Assembly: GCF_900177325.1 (NCBI RefSeq)
Contig: NZ_FXBL01000004.1
Span: 1,860,001-1,924,000 of the forward strand
From: Mesorhizobium australicum
GTDB lineage: Bacteria; Pseudomonadota; Alphaproteobacteria; Rhizobiales; Rhizobiaceae
Length of the DNA: 64,000 nucleotides
Direction of reading: 5' to 3'
Each line of letters opens with the position of its first letter. Within the stretch, counting starts at the first letter, position 1. The translations under genes were made by a program, and so were the position numbers. This document shows positions 1-8,808 of this stretch, piece by piece. The notes under the pieces are model-generated. The model searched no databases and was not told the origin of the DNA. It saw nothing but the letters and a program-made list of their open reading frames with translations.

Positions 1-495
1 AGCGAGTGGCTTCACAGCTCCCAGGATCTCGCGCACGCGTACCGCTTCGTTCGACATTTCCATGGTCGGAGCATGGGACGCCGCCGTGCAGATCGCAAGC
101 ATTCCTACCCGGTGGCCTCGGGGCCTTCATCGTGCCGGGCGGCATCCCCTTCGCGGCTACTCACCGGCAAACGAGCGTGTCGATTGCGGGCAGGTCTCTC
201 CTTTGCGCGATAAGGGGCACGATCTGCGGACCTTCGGGGCAGTCCTGTCGGGGAGGCGCGAGGCCTTGCAACGGCATTCACCGTCTTTGTGCTTCAACCT
301 CGGGATAGAACCCCCAAGCTGTCCGATTAGGCGTTCGAGGCCGACGGCTTGTTATCGCGTCGAGCGTCCATCGGCACCGCTTCCTTATTGCCCTCAAGTC
401 CTAGTCGCTTGAGGAAAAGGTGGCTCGGGAAATCTGCACAGTCAGGACAAATGGATTTATGCGCGAGATCGGCATGATGCCGTGAACAGGAGACC
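1..495. other. No intact gene; eroded leader-like DNA
   Basis: I see no supportable coding region here. Around 245-300 the sequence (gcaacggcat followed by caccgtcttt) resembles the stretch at about 2392-2412 upstream of the ArdC-like gene. This may therefore be a decayed copy of such a leader, but that is a weak inference. Confidence 0.3.
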
Positions 496-672
496 ATGAG
501 CAGACGGCCACGCTGGAACCACAGACCGGCCTTCAAGGCGAAAGTGGCGCTTGCCGCGATTAGGGGCGAGAAGATGTTCGCCGAACTGGCCGGGCAGTTT
601 GACGTCCACGCCAATTAGATCATGTCCTGGCCCACGCAGCTTCTGGAAAGGGCAGCCGAAGTCTTCGGTGGC
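496..672 (+). pseudogene. IS3-family transposase OrfA remnant with amber stop
   Basis: An ATG at 496, preceded by an AGGAGA-type ribosome-binding site, opens a frame reading MSRRPRWNHRPAFKAKVAL. This is the N-terminal HTH region of IS3-family OrfA proteins. The frame meets TAG at 616-618, where the family has glutamine (DVHPNQI), then continues in the same frame through LLERAAEVFGG until about 672, where homology stops. It is a fragment: the rest of OrfA and all of OrfB are missing, and the DNA runs directly into a toxin-antitoxin relic. Single-base CAG to TAG change is the simplest explanation of the stop. Confidence 0.75.
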
Positions 673-675
673 CGC

Positions 676-807
676 CGCGGCTTTGCGCTCGGCGCCGAGC
701 GCTGGAAAGCCGTCGTCTCGGTGCTCGACGCGTCGGTTTGCGACATGCCGCATATGAGGAAGCTGCTCAACGAGCCCGGCATATTCTCCGTCTACGAGCC
801 AACGTGA
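676..807 (+). pseudogene. DUF1778-type antitoxin C-terminal fragment
   Basis: The reading frame after the IS3 remnant encodes FALGAERWKAVVSVLDA and then MRKLLNEPGIF. This matches the C-terminal toxin-neutralising tail of DUF1778 (TacA-like) antitoxins as I know them. The N-terminal ribbon-helix-helix DNA-binding part is gone, replaced by the IS3 fragment in the same frame. The TGA at 805-807 overlaps a GTG at 804 that begins a GNAT toxin relic, preserving the usual antitoxin-toxin overlap. Identification rests on short similarity and gene context. Confidence 0.6.
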
Positions 808-1273
808 GCGTCTGCAGTTTCGAGAATGTGTCGACGCGACATGCGGTCGAGAGTTTCGACTGCGGGGAAGAGGCGCTCGACCGGCTTCTGACTCGTTTCG
901 CCTTCGCCAACAGCTAAGACAACGCTTCACAGACGATTTCGCGCTGGCCGATGACGCGATCGTACGCCGGCCGTCGGCGAGGTGCGGGACGACGAAGCCC
1001 CGGAGCGTCTGCCCAAGGGTCTCGCCGTCATTCCGTGCCGATCAGATTGCTTGCCCGCCTTGCCGCTCATCGCCAATGGCAGGGGTGTCGGTGCTGGCCT
1101 GCCGCGCGATGCCGTCCTGCGCACGCATCAGGCCGCCTAGTTTGCCGGCATCCGGGGCTCGCAGTTCATGCCAAGGGCGATGCGGGGCGCGTCTTCTATA
1201 GCCGCCTCGATACGTGGAATCGCTTACCGATCCGCTGCATTTCTTCAAGCTGATCAAGGATGTGCGCGGCTAG
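804..1273 (+). pseudogene. GNAT acetyltransferase toxin (TacT-like), decayed
   Basis: The GTG at 804 begins a frame with ESFDCGEEALDRLLTRFA, the typical N-terminus of GNAT toxins paired with DUF1778 antitoxins. It stops at TAA 915-917, where CAA (Gln) would be expected. Further recognisable pieces follow in shifted frames: HSVPIRLLARLAAHRQWQG (acetyl-CoA-binding region) and LAVHAKGDAGRVFYSR near the C-terminus, ending near 1273. Several frameshifts mean no functional toxin. A second, more eroded copy lies at 1993-2248. Confidence 0.75.
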
Positions 1274-1522
1274 TAGCCTCCCTTTCCGAACATCACTGGT
1301 TTGTGATCGAGTCCGCGACGATGTGCGGCGACGGATTGAATCCGAAAAGGGGCTGCCGCGCTAACCGACGGCACCCGGCCACCGGATACCCGACAGGCCG
1401 GAGATATTCCAGTTTCTCGCAATTGCCTGAACGGCGATATTGCGTCCCGACAGATAGCCGTCTATCGGAACGACGCCCTACCGACTGTATCTTTATCTCA
1501 AGGGACGACGGGAGTTCTTGCT
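1274..1522. other. Intergenic, upstream of mucR-like gene
   Basis: About 250 bp without a gene. Nothing recognised beyond the probable promoter and leader of the downstream regulator; a GGGAG motif at about 1510-1514 is its likely ribosome-binding site. Confidence 0.4.
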
Positions 1523-1984
1523 GTGAACGAGCACATGGAGCGTGACCAGATAACTTCGCTCACCGCCGACATCGTGTCGGCTTACGTTTCCAACAATCCC
1601 GTGCCTGCTGGAGAGCTGGCCAACCTTATTGGCAATGTCCACAAATCGCTGGTCGCCGTGTCCGCGGGCGCACAGGACGCACCCGCCGAACCGCAAAAGC
1701 CGGCCGTCCCGGTGAAGAAGTCCGTCCATGACGACTACATCGTCTGCCTGGAGGACGGGAAGAAATTCAAGTCGCTGAAGCGCCACCTCAACGTCCACTA
1801 CGGCATGACCCCGGACGAGTATCGCGTCAAATGGGGCCTGCCGACCGACTACCCAATGGTGGCGCCCAACTATGCCGCGCAGCGCTCGGAACTGGCAAAG
1901 AAGCTCGGCCTCGGACGCAAGAAATCCGTGCCCGCGCCGACACCGGCGAAGCGCGGCCGCAAGAAGGCCATCGCAGGCGCCTGA
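1523..1984 (+). CDS. MucR/Ros family zinc-finger transcriptional regulator
   Basis: This 153-residue protein belongs to the Ros/MucR family, which in rhizobia controls exopolysaccharide synthesis, motility and symbiosis by binding AT-rich promoter DNA. The N-terminal half contains the oligomerisation segment ([16 protein letters not shown]). The second half carries the prokaryotic zinc-finger region [17 protein letters not shown] followed by [18 protein letters not shown], the family hallmark. The tail is Lys/Arg/Pro-rich. I used the GTG at 1523 because GGGAG lies about 10 bases upstream; an ATG at 1535 is an alternative. It is intact although both flanks are decayed GNAT toxin relics. The polysaccharide locus at 32-63 kb is a plausible but untested target. 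Confidence 0.93.
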   Translation: MNEHMERDQITSLTADIVSAYVSNNPVPAGELANLIGNVHKSLVAVSAGAQDAPAEPQKPAVPVKKSVHDDYIVCLEDGKKFKSLKRHLNVHYGMTPDEYRVKWGLPTDYPMVAPNYAAQRSELAKKLGLGRKKSVPAPTPAKRGRKKAIAGA

Positions 1985-1992
1985 CCGAGATC

Positions 1993-2248
1993 TTCGCCCG
2001 CATTCCGTTCCGATCATGATCTTTGCCCGTCCTGCCGCTCTCCGCCAGCGACAGGACAAGGATCATCGGCGCCGGGCTCATCGTGCATAATGCTGTCCTG
2101 CGCATGCTCCAGGCCGCCAATATTCGGCACGTCCGCTCGCGGGCCACGCGAAGGAAGACACGGCGCGTTCGTTCTGTTGTCGTCGACGTCACCTAAGTCG
2201 CCCACCGACCCGCTACATCTTCTTCGCTCTGATCAAGGTTCCGTGTAG
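1993..2248 (+). pseudogene. Second GNAT toxin relic
   Basis: Scattered pieces in several frames resemble the C-terminal half of the GNAT relic at 804-1273. Examples are RIPFRS/IPIMIFARPAAL (compare VPIRLLARLAA), GAGLIVHNAVLRMLQAANI (the acetyl-CoA loop and following helix) and HAKEDTARSF (compare HAKGDAGRVF). The two relics share order and spacing, so they are either an ancient duplication or two independently acquired toxin genes. No open frame longer than a few tens of codons remains. Confidence 0.6.
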
Positions 2249-2514
2249 CCTTTGGCATTCGCCCGTCGATGCGGGTTCCTCCGGAAGCCGTCGCTCTGAT
2301 CGCGCTGGTCATTCTCCTGTCGCCGTTCTGATCTGAGCCCCACCATCAGGGGCCTTCTTCGGGCTGTGCTGGCAGGGCGCTTTCGCCCTCGCAACGGCAT
2401 ACGCCGTCTTTCCGCGTTGCCCGCCCCTTCGGGGTGCAAGGGCGCTCTCCCCCTGCCTTTCCGGACGCCATCAGGCCGCGGTGGTCGCGGCCGACAAGCG
2501 AAAGGAGAACAATC
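2249..2514. other. Leader region of ardC-like gene
   Basis: GC-rich non-coding DNA with several short inverted repeats, for example around 2370-2450 (gcgctttcgccctcgc and ccccttcggggtgcaagg). It ends in AAAGGAGAA at 2501-2509, an excellent ribosome-binding site for the ATG at 2515. Confidence 0.45.
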
Positions 2515-3414
2515 ATGGCCCGCGCCCAGCAGAAATTCGACGTCCATCAGGAGATCACGAACCGCATCGTAGCCGCGCTCGAAACCGCCGGCGAATTCCA
2601 GCTTCCCTGGATCCGCAACAAGGGCGGCTCGGTGAAGCGCCCCGTCAACATCGCCAGCGCAAAAGCCTACAACGGCGTCAACATCGTCTCGCTGTGGGTG
2701 AGCGCGCAGGCGAGCGACTACCCCTCAAATCTCTGGGGCACCTACCTCCAGTGGCAGGAGCGTGGCTGCCAGGTCCGCCGCGGCGAGAAATCGTCGCTGG
2801 TTGTCGTCTACAAGAAGCTGGAATTCGTCGAGACTAACGAGAAGACCGGCGAGAGCGTGAACGCCGAGCGGCTGATGGCGCGGGCGAGCTTCGTGTTCAA
2901 CGCGGCGCAGATCGACGGTTTCAACACCGCCTCGACCGAGCCGCTTCCCGACGAACCCACCTTCGATCCGATCGCGCGGGCCGAAGCCTTCGCCAGGGCC
3001 ACGGGCGCGAAGATCGAGGAGGGCGGCGACCGCGCCTGTTATATCCCCTCACTTGACATCATCCGCATGCCGGCCCGGAAGCGCTTCACCGGCACTGAGA
3101 CCACGACACCTGCGGAAGGGTACTACTCGACCCTCTGTCACGAACTGGTTCACTATTCGGGCGCGAAGCACCGGCTCGACCGCGATCTGACCGGCCGCTT
3201 TGGCACCGAGAGCTATGCCGTCGAGGAGCTCGTCGCCGAACTCGGCGCGGCGTTCCTGTGTGGCGACCTCGGCATCACGCCCGAACCCCGCGTCGACCAT
3301 GCCCAATACATCGCGAGCTGGCTCAAAACCCTCAAGGACGACAAGAAGGCCGTGTTCACCGCGGCGTCGAAGGCGTCGGAAGCCGCGAACTGGCTCCTTG
3401 CCCAGGGTGGATGA
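2515..3414 (+). CDS. ArdC-like antirestriction / ssDNA-binding protein
   Basis: 299 residues. The N-terminal about 130 residues match the ArdC ssDNA-binding domain (DUF1738): FDVHQEITNRIVAALE, then LPWIR, AYNGVNIVSLW and YLQWQERGCQVRRGEK. The C-terminal half is the zincin-like domain with HELVH at about residues 209-213 followed by YSGAKHRLDRD. ArdC proteins protect incoming conjugative DNA from restriction, and such genes sit near the leading region of mobile elements. The ATG at 2515 is chosen because of the strong AAAGGAGAA motif 6 bases upstream; in-frame sequence further upstream has no such signal. It is intact and full length for the family, in contrast with its surroundings. Confidence 0.92.
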   Translation: MARAQQKFDVHQEITNRIVAALETAGEFQLPWIRNKGGSVKRPVNIASAKAYNGVNIVSLWVSAQASDYPSNLWGTYLQWQERGCQVRRGEKSSLVVVYKKLEFVETNEKTGESVNAERLMARASFVFNAAQIDGFNTASTEPLPDEPTFDPIARAEAFARATGAKIEEGGDRACYIPSLDIIRMPARKRFTGTETTTPAEGYYSTLCHELVHYSGAKHRLDRDLTGRFGTESYAVEELVAELGAAFLCGDLGITPEPRVDHAQYIASWLKTLKDDKKAVFTAASKASEAANWLLAQGG

Positions 3415-3605
3415 TACCAGCGGGAAAGATCATTCGCCGTCTATTACGTTCGCGCGCAGAATTGTTCGCGCCGGATGGGATTTCATATTGCCAACCCGTT
3501 TCTGCCGCTTCAGGATTTGCGCTGAGAAAGCCCGCCACTTTCGGCTACCGCAACCGTTGGCCCAAAAGCGCGCCGGTCGCCTGCATTCTGAAAGAGCATG
3601 TCGTT

Positions 3606-3845
3606 GTGAATAACGGCGAATTCCTGAGCGAGGTCGCCCGGACCATCCGCTGGATCGAAACCCTCCCAAGCCAGGACCAGACCTATTCCCTGGCGTATAA
3701 GCTCGTCGCGGAACGTCCTGGCGCGTTCGCCGAAGCCGTCTTGCAGGGGCTTTCCGAACGCCGGCGCCGCAATCTTCGCCTGGCCGTCACGCTCGCCGGC
3801 GTTCCGCGCCTTCGGTTGACGGTGGCATCGGCAGGAAGTCGCTGA
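3606..3845 (+). CDS. Small hypothetical protein
   Basis: A possible 79-residue product starting at GTG 3606 (VNNGEFLSEVARTIRWIETL) with a helical, charged sequence and no family I recognise. The last 59 bases overlap the 3' end of the LysR fragment on the other strand. A weak AAAGAG motif lies about 10 bases upstream. Codon use is compatible with a real gene, but it may be a remnant. Confidence 0.35.
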   Translation: MNNGEFLSEVARTIRWIETLPSQDQTYSLAYKLVAERPGAFAEAVLQGLSERRRRNLRLAVTLAGVPRLRLTVASAGSR

Positions 3846-4251
3846 ACCAGCCGGCGATCCCGGAACTACGGATCATCTTTTCAAGCGCTGCCGGTTTGAC
3901 CGACTGCTCGCCGAACCAGGGATATTTGTCGGCGTCGAAGCAGTCGCCGAGCCAGCCCAGCAGCCGCCGGTGGCGGGCCGACTTCTGCAGTTCCGGGTGT
4001 ATCGCGATCCAGATCGGGACCTTGAGCGCGAACCCCACATCGACATGTTCAAGCCTCGCTCCGACGAGGCGGGCATAGTTGGGCAACGCGCCGATCCCGC
4101 CGCCACGCGCGACGGCCCAATAGTGCGCCGACGAGAAGTTGGTTTTCAGGAGCGCGATGCGCTCCTGTGAAGCTGGCCCGAAGATCTGGTCGAGCGGATA
4201 TTGTCGGAGCTGTTCGGTCTCCTGTTCGATGATCCGGTGTGACGCCCGCAT
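3787..4251 (-). pseudogene. LysR-type regulator, C-terminal fragment
   Basis: The 154-residue frame corresponds to the effector-binding half of a LysR-type regulator: ALPNYARLVGARLEHVDVGF, IWIAIHPELQKSARHRRLLGWLGDCFDADKYPWF. The winged-helix DNA-binding N-terminus (about 130 residues) is absent. The DNA upstream of 4251 is transposon-derived, so the gene was probably truncated by the IS481-type insertion. It cannot bind DNA as a LysR regulator without its N-terminus. Confidence 0.75.
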
Positions 4252-4567
4252 TCCCCGCTGAGGGCAGGTCGCATCAGGGAGTTTCTGCTCGCCACGAGCG
4301 TAACGTAAAATTCCCTGCCGAGCCGGTTAATTGATTTGAAATATAGATCTGACAGTTTGAAGACAACTCGCCGAGGGAAACAGCAATCGGCGAATCCTTT
4401 GAGCTCGACCGGTCCCTAAAACCGCGTCGGGCTTTTCTTTGCAGGACGCTGGATTTGGCTGATCGAGAGGTGAACAGAGGTAGGGCGCAAACAAGATTGC
4501 GCTGGATAGATGTTACGATCATCGCGTTTATGATCTGCGGCGCGGCGCTGCCTGTGATAGCTACGCT

Positions 4568-4888
4568 TTCCACCATATCTTCGATCGGGTCTGCGAGGAG
4601 AACGGCATCGAGAACAGGCTGACCAAGATCAAGCATCCCTGGACGAACGGACAGGTGGAACGGATGAACCGGACCATCAAGGAGGCCACCGTCAAACGCT
4701 TCCACTACGACGACCACGGCCAGTTGCGTCGGCATCCTCAGGACTTCATCGACGTGTACAACTTCGGCCGCAGGCTCAAGACCCTAAACGGCCTCACGCT
4801 ATGCGAGCCCATCTGCAAACGATGGACTTCAGAGCCCGATCGATTCATCATCGATCCAATCCATCAAATGCCGGGACTGAACACTTAG
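4568..4888 (+). pseudogene. IS481-family transposase, C-terminal remnant
   Basis: The frame reads FHHIFDRVCEENGIENRLTKIK, HPWTNGQVERMNRTIKEATV and continues to IHQMPGLNT before TAG at 4886-4888. This is the distal part of an IS481-family integrase-core transposase, including the catalytic glutamate in NGQVERMN. The N-terminal HTH and the first two catalytic aspartates are missing. The remnant abuts a 5'-truncated DUF2493 gene, so its right end marks an insertion junction. Confidence 0.85.
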
Positions 4889-4907
4889 AGCGCCTGATCG
4901 CGAGGGC

Positions 4908-5462
4908 ATGACGCTGATTGAGCGACAGAACGCTTTCAAACTTGTGCGCGACCAGGCCGCAGATCACGAGGAGCGCCACGTTGGCAAGGCTTGGTTCCCG
5001 CGCAGCGGATTGAAGGTCAACCATCGCAATCTGACCTCGGCGATAATCGACAGCCGCGATTTCCCGATCGCGAAGAGGCGCGCCGACCAGGAGGTGCTCC
5101 TGCCGCCCGGACCGAAGATCGTCGTGACCGGCGGGCTCGACTTCGATGACCACCTGCTGATCTGGGCCAGACTCGACCAGGTCCATGCGAAGCACCCCGA
5201 CATGGTGCTCATTCACGGTAGGTCGCCGAACGGCACCGAGAAGATCGCATCCCTTTGGGCGAGAAATCGCAATGTCCCGCAGATCGGCTTTGCGTCCAAC
5301 TGGACCAAGTACAGCCGCGCCGCACCATTCAAGCGCAACGACCAGATGCTGGAAATCCTGCCAAAGGGCGTGACGCACTTCCCTGGTACCGGCATCAACG
5401 ACAACCTCGCCGACAAGGCCAGGAAGCTCGGCATTCCGGTCTGGCGTGTCGGCTGTGTGTGA
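4908..5462 (+). pseudogene. DUF2493 (SLOG/YpsA-like) protein, 5'-truncated
   Basis: 184 residues remain, with the DUF2493 Rossmann-like nucleotide-binding domain at the C-terminal end: KIVVTGGLDFDDH, DMVLIHGRSPNGTEKIASLWAR, PFKRNDQMLEILP and FPGTGINDNLADKARKLGIPVW. Family members on rhizobial plasmids and ICEs are about 300 residues; the N-terminal third has been replaced by the IS481 remnant. The first ATG of the remaining frame (MTLIERQNAFK) falls inside the normal protein. A shortened product could still be made if a promoter lies in the IS end. SLOG-domain proteins are thought to bind nucleotides or nucleotide-like signals; the role in mobile elements is unknown. Confidence 0.75.
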
Positions 5463-5832
5463 GCGCCGCCTATCTGCGCCAGTCAATGGCCATGAAGAAG
5501 CTTCATCAGGCGACCAGAAAGGAAGTGCGCTCCATTTCTTCACTCCTCGATCATCTCGCGTCGACATGCCGACCATCGAGGGACGCCCCCAGCCACCGCG
5601 TCTTGGCCGGCGCCGAGATCGGCCCGGTCGGGCTAGCGTGGTAGCGAGACGCGCGGCTGGTCTGGACCACTTCGTCGTGCAGAAGGCCTTCCAACGGCGT
5701 CTCGAAAATATTGCGAAACACAATATAATAGCAATATAGATTGACAAGACAGGAGGCTTGTGGTGTATGCCCTCGCCGGCTTCCAGCGCGCCAACGCCCG
5801 GCCGGCTGAAGTTCAAACGAGGGAGGAGTGAT
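5463..5832. other. Intergenic, promoter region of transporter operon
   Basis: No gene recognised. The distal part becomes AT-rich (5705-5740) and holds a dyad and a TTGACA hexamer described separately, directly upstream of the ehuB-like gene. Confidence 0.45.
5708..5770 (+). promoter_or_regulatory. Candidate operator dyad and promoter of transporter operon
   Basis: ATATTGC at 5708-5714 and GCAATAT at 5731-5737 are perfect inverted arms with a 16-base AT-rich spacer. TTGACA follows at 5741-5746, with a poor -10 match (TGTATG, 5764-5769) 17 bases later. The dyad would overlap the upstream edge of RNA polymerase binding, as expected for a regulator site. No regulator gene of the transporter is adjacent. 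Confidence 0.4.
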
Positions 5833-6708
5833 ATGAGCGTCTCGATCGTGACAAGGATAGCGTTGCTCGGGATGGCGGCGGCCGCACTCATGGTTGGAAG
5901 CGGCGCTGGCGGCGCCTATGCCGAAACGACCAAAGAGCGCGTCCTGCGGGAAGGCAGGATCGTCATTGGTATTCACAACCGCTCGCCTTGGGGCTTTCGC
6001 GACGACAAGACCGGCGAACCAACGGGATGGCATCCTGATATCCTAAAAGCCGCATTCGCCGACCTGGGCGTCAAGAACCTCGAATTCCAGGTAACCGAGT
6101 TTGGAGCCCTGATCCCGGGCCTCCTCGCGGGCCGCTTCGACGCCGTGGCATCGGGTCTCGCGATCACACCTGAGCGCTGCAAGCAGGTGGCCTTCGGCGC
6201 GCCGGACCTGCAGGCCCCGGACGCGGCGATCGTGCTGGCCGGCAATCCGAAGGAGATTCACGGCTATGCTGACATCGCCGCCCATGAAGAGATCATCATG
6301 GGCGCCGGACGCGGCAGCGTTGTCACCACCAACGCCAAGGCGGCCGGTGTGCCCGAGAGCCGCATGCTTTTGTTTCCGGATATCGAGTCGAATCTCTCCG
6401 CCCTGCGTGCCGGCCGCATAGACACCGCCCTTATGGCGTCGCCGACGGTCATCGGCCTTTTGGCGGGGAAGGGCGCAGAGGGGCTCGAACGTGCAGCGCC
6501 GTTCGACGTCGGACAAGCGCATACCAACTTCGCGGCGATCGCCTTCCGAAAGGAAGATGTCGATCTGCGCGCCGTCTACGATGAACAGCTTGCCAAGCTG
6601 AAACCCACCGAGACGTTCGCCGCCATCATGAAAAAATACGGCTTCGGCGCTCCGGAAGCCGTTCCTCCCGGTGTCACCACCGCCGACCTCTGCAACAGAC
6701 AGCCATAG
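5833..6708 (+). CDS. ABC transporter substrate-binding protein, EhuB-like
   Basis: 291 residues of the polar amino-acid (family 3) periplasmic binding-protein class. It has a signal peptide (hydrophobic stretch ALLGMAAAALMVGSGAGG with a likely cleavage after AYA), then KERVLREGRIVIGIHNRSPWGF, WHPDILKAAFADLGVKNLEF, IPGLLAGRFDAVASGLAITPERCKQV and a C-terminal lobe ending AIMKKYGF. The pattern is closest to EhuB-type ectoine/hydroxyectoine receptors as I know them. The ATG at 5833 is preceded by GGGAGGAG; the upstream in-frame extension lacks a signal peptide. It is the first gene of a five-gene operon ending in a DoeB-like hydrolase, so the ligand may be a diaminobutyrate-type compound. Confidence 0.88.
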   Translation: MSVSIVTRIALLGMAAAALMVGSGAGGAYAETTKERVLREGRIVIGIHNRSPWGFRDDKTGEPTGWHPDILKAAFADLGVKNLEFQVTEFGALIPGLLAGRFDAVASGLAITPERCKQVAFGAPDLQAPDAAIVLAGNPKEIHGYADIAAHEEIIMGAGRGSVVTTNAKAAGVPESRMLLFPDIESNLSALRAGRIDTALMASPTVIGLLAGKGAEGLERAAPFDVGQAHTNFAAIAFRKEDVDLRAVYDEQLAKLKPTETFAAIMKKYGFGAPEAVPPGVTTADLCNRQP

Positions 6709-6710
6709 GC

Positions 6711-7376
6711 ATGCAGATGAGCCTGTTCGACATCTGGCTGGGCATCCTGGAAGGGCTTGGTACCACCGCCGCGGTCACTGCCTATGGCCTGGTCTTCGCC
6801 GTCCCATTTGCGCTGGCGTTTGGCGTCGCTCAATATCTTACGCGCGGCGTCGCCCGACTGCTGGTCACGGTCGTCATCGAGTTCTGGCGCAGCTCCGCCG
6901 TCATCATCCTGCTGTTCGTCTTCTACTACGCGCTGCCTGTCGTCGGCGTCACCTTGTCGGCCCTGACGGTCAGCGCCATGGTTCTTGGTCTCAACGCCGG
7001 CGGCTATGCCAGCCAGGCGGTGCGCGCCGGTCTCCAGGCGCTCCCGTCGGGCCAGAGGGAGGCCGGCGCAGCCCTTGGCCTGTCGCGTCCGGCAATCCTT
7101 CTACTGATAGAATTGCCGCAGGCTCTGGTCGCGATGAGTCCGACCTTCGTCAACACGCTGATCCAGCTGGTGAAGGCGACGGCTCTGGTATCGCTCGTGA
7201 CGCTGACCGACATGACCTTCCGTGCCAAGGAAATCGCGCAGGTCGAGAACAATCCTGTTGCGATCTACACGGCACTGCTCCTCGCCTTCTTCGTCGTTTG
7301 CTATCCGATCACGCTTGCCGGACGCTGGCTGGAGGCGCGGATTGTTTCACCAGGGAGCCGCGCCAATGGGATTTGA
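6711..7376 (+). CDS. Amino-acid ABC transporter permease, EhuC-like
   Basis: 221 residues with about five membrane helices and the HisM/GlnP-type permease signature: VIEFWRSSAVIILLFVFYYALP, then LQALPSGQREAGAALGLSRPAILLLIELPQAL, the EAA loop that docks the ATPase. It starts 2 bases after the binding-protein stop and overlaps the next permease by 11 bases, so the three are translationally coupled. Polar amino-acid importers use two such permeases as a heterodimer. Confidence 0.88.
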   Translation: MQMSLFDIWLGILEGLGTTAAVTAYGLVFAVPFALAFGVAQYLTRGVARLLVTVVIEFWRSSAVIILLFVFYYALPVVGVTLSALTVSAMVLGLNAGGYASQAVRAGLQALPSGQREAGAALGLSRPAILLLIELPQALVAMSPTFVNTLIQLVKATALVSLVTLTDMTFRAKEIAQVENNPVAIYTALLLAFFVVCYPITLAGRWLEARIVSPGSRANGI

Positions 7377-8025
7377 TCTGGCTTTCGCCGTGTCCAGCCT
7401 GCCACGGATTCTAAGCGCGGCCGGAACGACCCTTGGTGTCGCGCTCGTCAGTTGCGTAGGGGCCGCTGCAATCGGCTTCTTCTTTGAGATGGTGCGCCGC
7501 GCCGGTGGGATTGCCGGCATCGCGATCGGCTTCGTGATCGACTTCATCCGGTCGACGCCTGTGCTGGCCTGGCTCTACTTTCTCTATTTCGTTCTACCCT
7601 TCTACGGCGTCCGCCTCGGCTCGATGACAGTCGGTATCCTAGGCCTCAGCCTCTATTACAGCGGCTATCTGGCCGAGGTTTTCAAAGCGGGGATCGACGC
7701 CATCCCGAAGGGTCAGCAGGAAGCGGCCCGGGCGCTGTCCTTGGGCCGGCGCGATACCGTCATCTATGTGATTGCGCCCCAAATGCTGCGCAACATTGCC
7801 GCCCCACTGGGCAACTACTTCGTCTCGATCCTCAAGGCGACGCCGTATCTGGCGGTACTGGCTGTTCCCGAAATGCTCGGACGCGCTTTCGACATCGCTT
7901 CCGAAACCTATCGCTACGCTGAGCCGCTGAGCGTGGCCGCGCTGATCTTCCTGGCGCTCGCCCTGGTCATTTCCCATGGCGTCAAGCGGCTGGAGCGGCG
8001 GCTGCTTGCAGTCGGCACACGATAG
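7366..8025 (+). CDS. Amino-acid ABC transporter permease, EhuD-like
   Basis: 219 residues, the partner permease: N-terminal helix, VIDFIRSTPVLAWLYFLYFVLPFYGVRLG, LYYSGYLAEVFKAGIDAIPKGQQEAARALSLG (EAA loop) and a C-terminal helix. The start at ATG 7366 follows CAGGGAG and lies inside the end of the preceding gene. It forms the membrane channel with the product of 6711-7376. Confidence 0.88.
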   Translation: MGFDLAFAVSSLPRILSAAGTTLGVALVSCVGAAAIGFFFEMVRRAGGIAGIAIGFVIDFIRSTPVLAWLYFLYFVLPFYGVRLGSMTVGILGLSLYYSGYLAEVFKAGIDAIPKGQQEAARALSLGRRDTVIYVIAPQMLRNIAAPLGNYFVSILKATPYLAVLAVPEMLGRAFDIASETYRYAEPLSVAALIFLALALVISHGVKRLERRLLAVGTR

Positions 8026-8048
8026 ATCACGAAAACTCAGGTCAAGCC

Positions 8049-8798
8049 ATGCTCGCACATTCGGAAATCATCGTCGGCATCGAGGGCCTCAACAAATGGT
8101 TTGGCGCGCTCCACGTGCTGAACGACATCGATCTCGACGTGGCAAGCGGCGCGCGCGTCGTCGTGTGCGGCCCGTCAGGCTCGGGGAAATCGACCCTCAT
8201 CCGCTGTATCAACGGTCTCGAGAGCTACCAGGAGGGGACACTTCGCCTCGCGGGAACGACGCTCGGCCTTAATGGCCGTGAGACGGCCGCCGCGCGCCGC
8301 CAGACCGGCATGGTGTTCCAGAGTTTCAACCTGTTTCCGCACCTGACCGTGCTGTCCAACTGCACGCTGGCCCTACGCCGTGTCACCGGCAGAAGCCGCA
8401 GCGAGGCCGAGGACATCGCCATGGCGCATCTGGAAAAGGTCAGGATTCCGGAGAAAGCCATGTCATATCCCGCGCAACTCTCGGGAGGTCAGCAGCAGCG
8501 TGTGGCGATCGCGCGCGCGCTCTGCCTCAATCCCCGCATCATGCTCTTTGACGAACCGACATCGGCGCTCGATCCGGAAATGATCAAGGAGGTGCTGGAC
8601 GTCATTGTCGCACTTGCCCGCGACGGCATGACGATGGTCTGCGTCACCCATGAGATGGGCTTCGCCCGTGAAGTGGCCGACCAGGTCGTCTTCATGGACG
8701 GCGGGCGTATCCTCGACCGCGCGCCGGCGCGCGACTTCTTCGGCGCATCCGGGCATCCCCGCTCGCGCCTGTTCCTGGAAACGATCCTGAAGCATTGA
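8049..8798 (+). CDS. Amino-acid ABC transporter ATP-binding protein, EhuA-like
   Basis: 249 residues with all ABC ATPase motifs: Walker A GPSGSGKST at residues 41-49, Q-loop VFQSFNLFPH, signature LSGGQQQR, Walker B IMLFDEP and switch histidine in CVTHEMGFA. It powers import through the two permeases upstream. Length and motifs are typical for GlnQ/EhuA-type subunits. The next gene starts 10 bases after its stop. Confidence 0.92.
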   Translation: MLAHSEIIVGIEGLNKWFGALHVLNDIDLDVASGARVVVCGPSGSGKSTLIRCINGLESYQEGTLRLAGTTLGLNGRETAAARRQTGMVFQSFNLFPHLTVLSNCTLALRRVTGRSRSEAEDIAMAHLEKVRIPEKAMSYPAQLSGGQQQRVAIARALCLNPRIMLFDEPTSALDPEMIKEVLDVIVALARDGMTMVCVTHEMGFAREVADQVVFMDGGRILDRAPARDFFGASGHPRSRLFLETILKH

Positions 8799-8808
8799 GG
8801 AAGCGTCG

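Noticed and set aside
4848..5891. A 347-codon open frame on the minus strand
   Set aside because: It is antisense to the DUF2493 gene and the transporter promoter region, has no recognisable domain, and reflects high GC with few stops.
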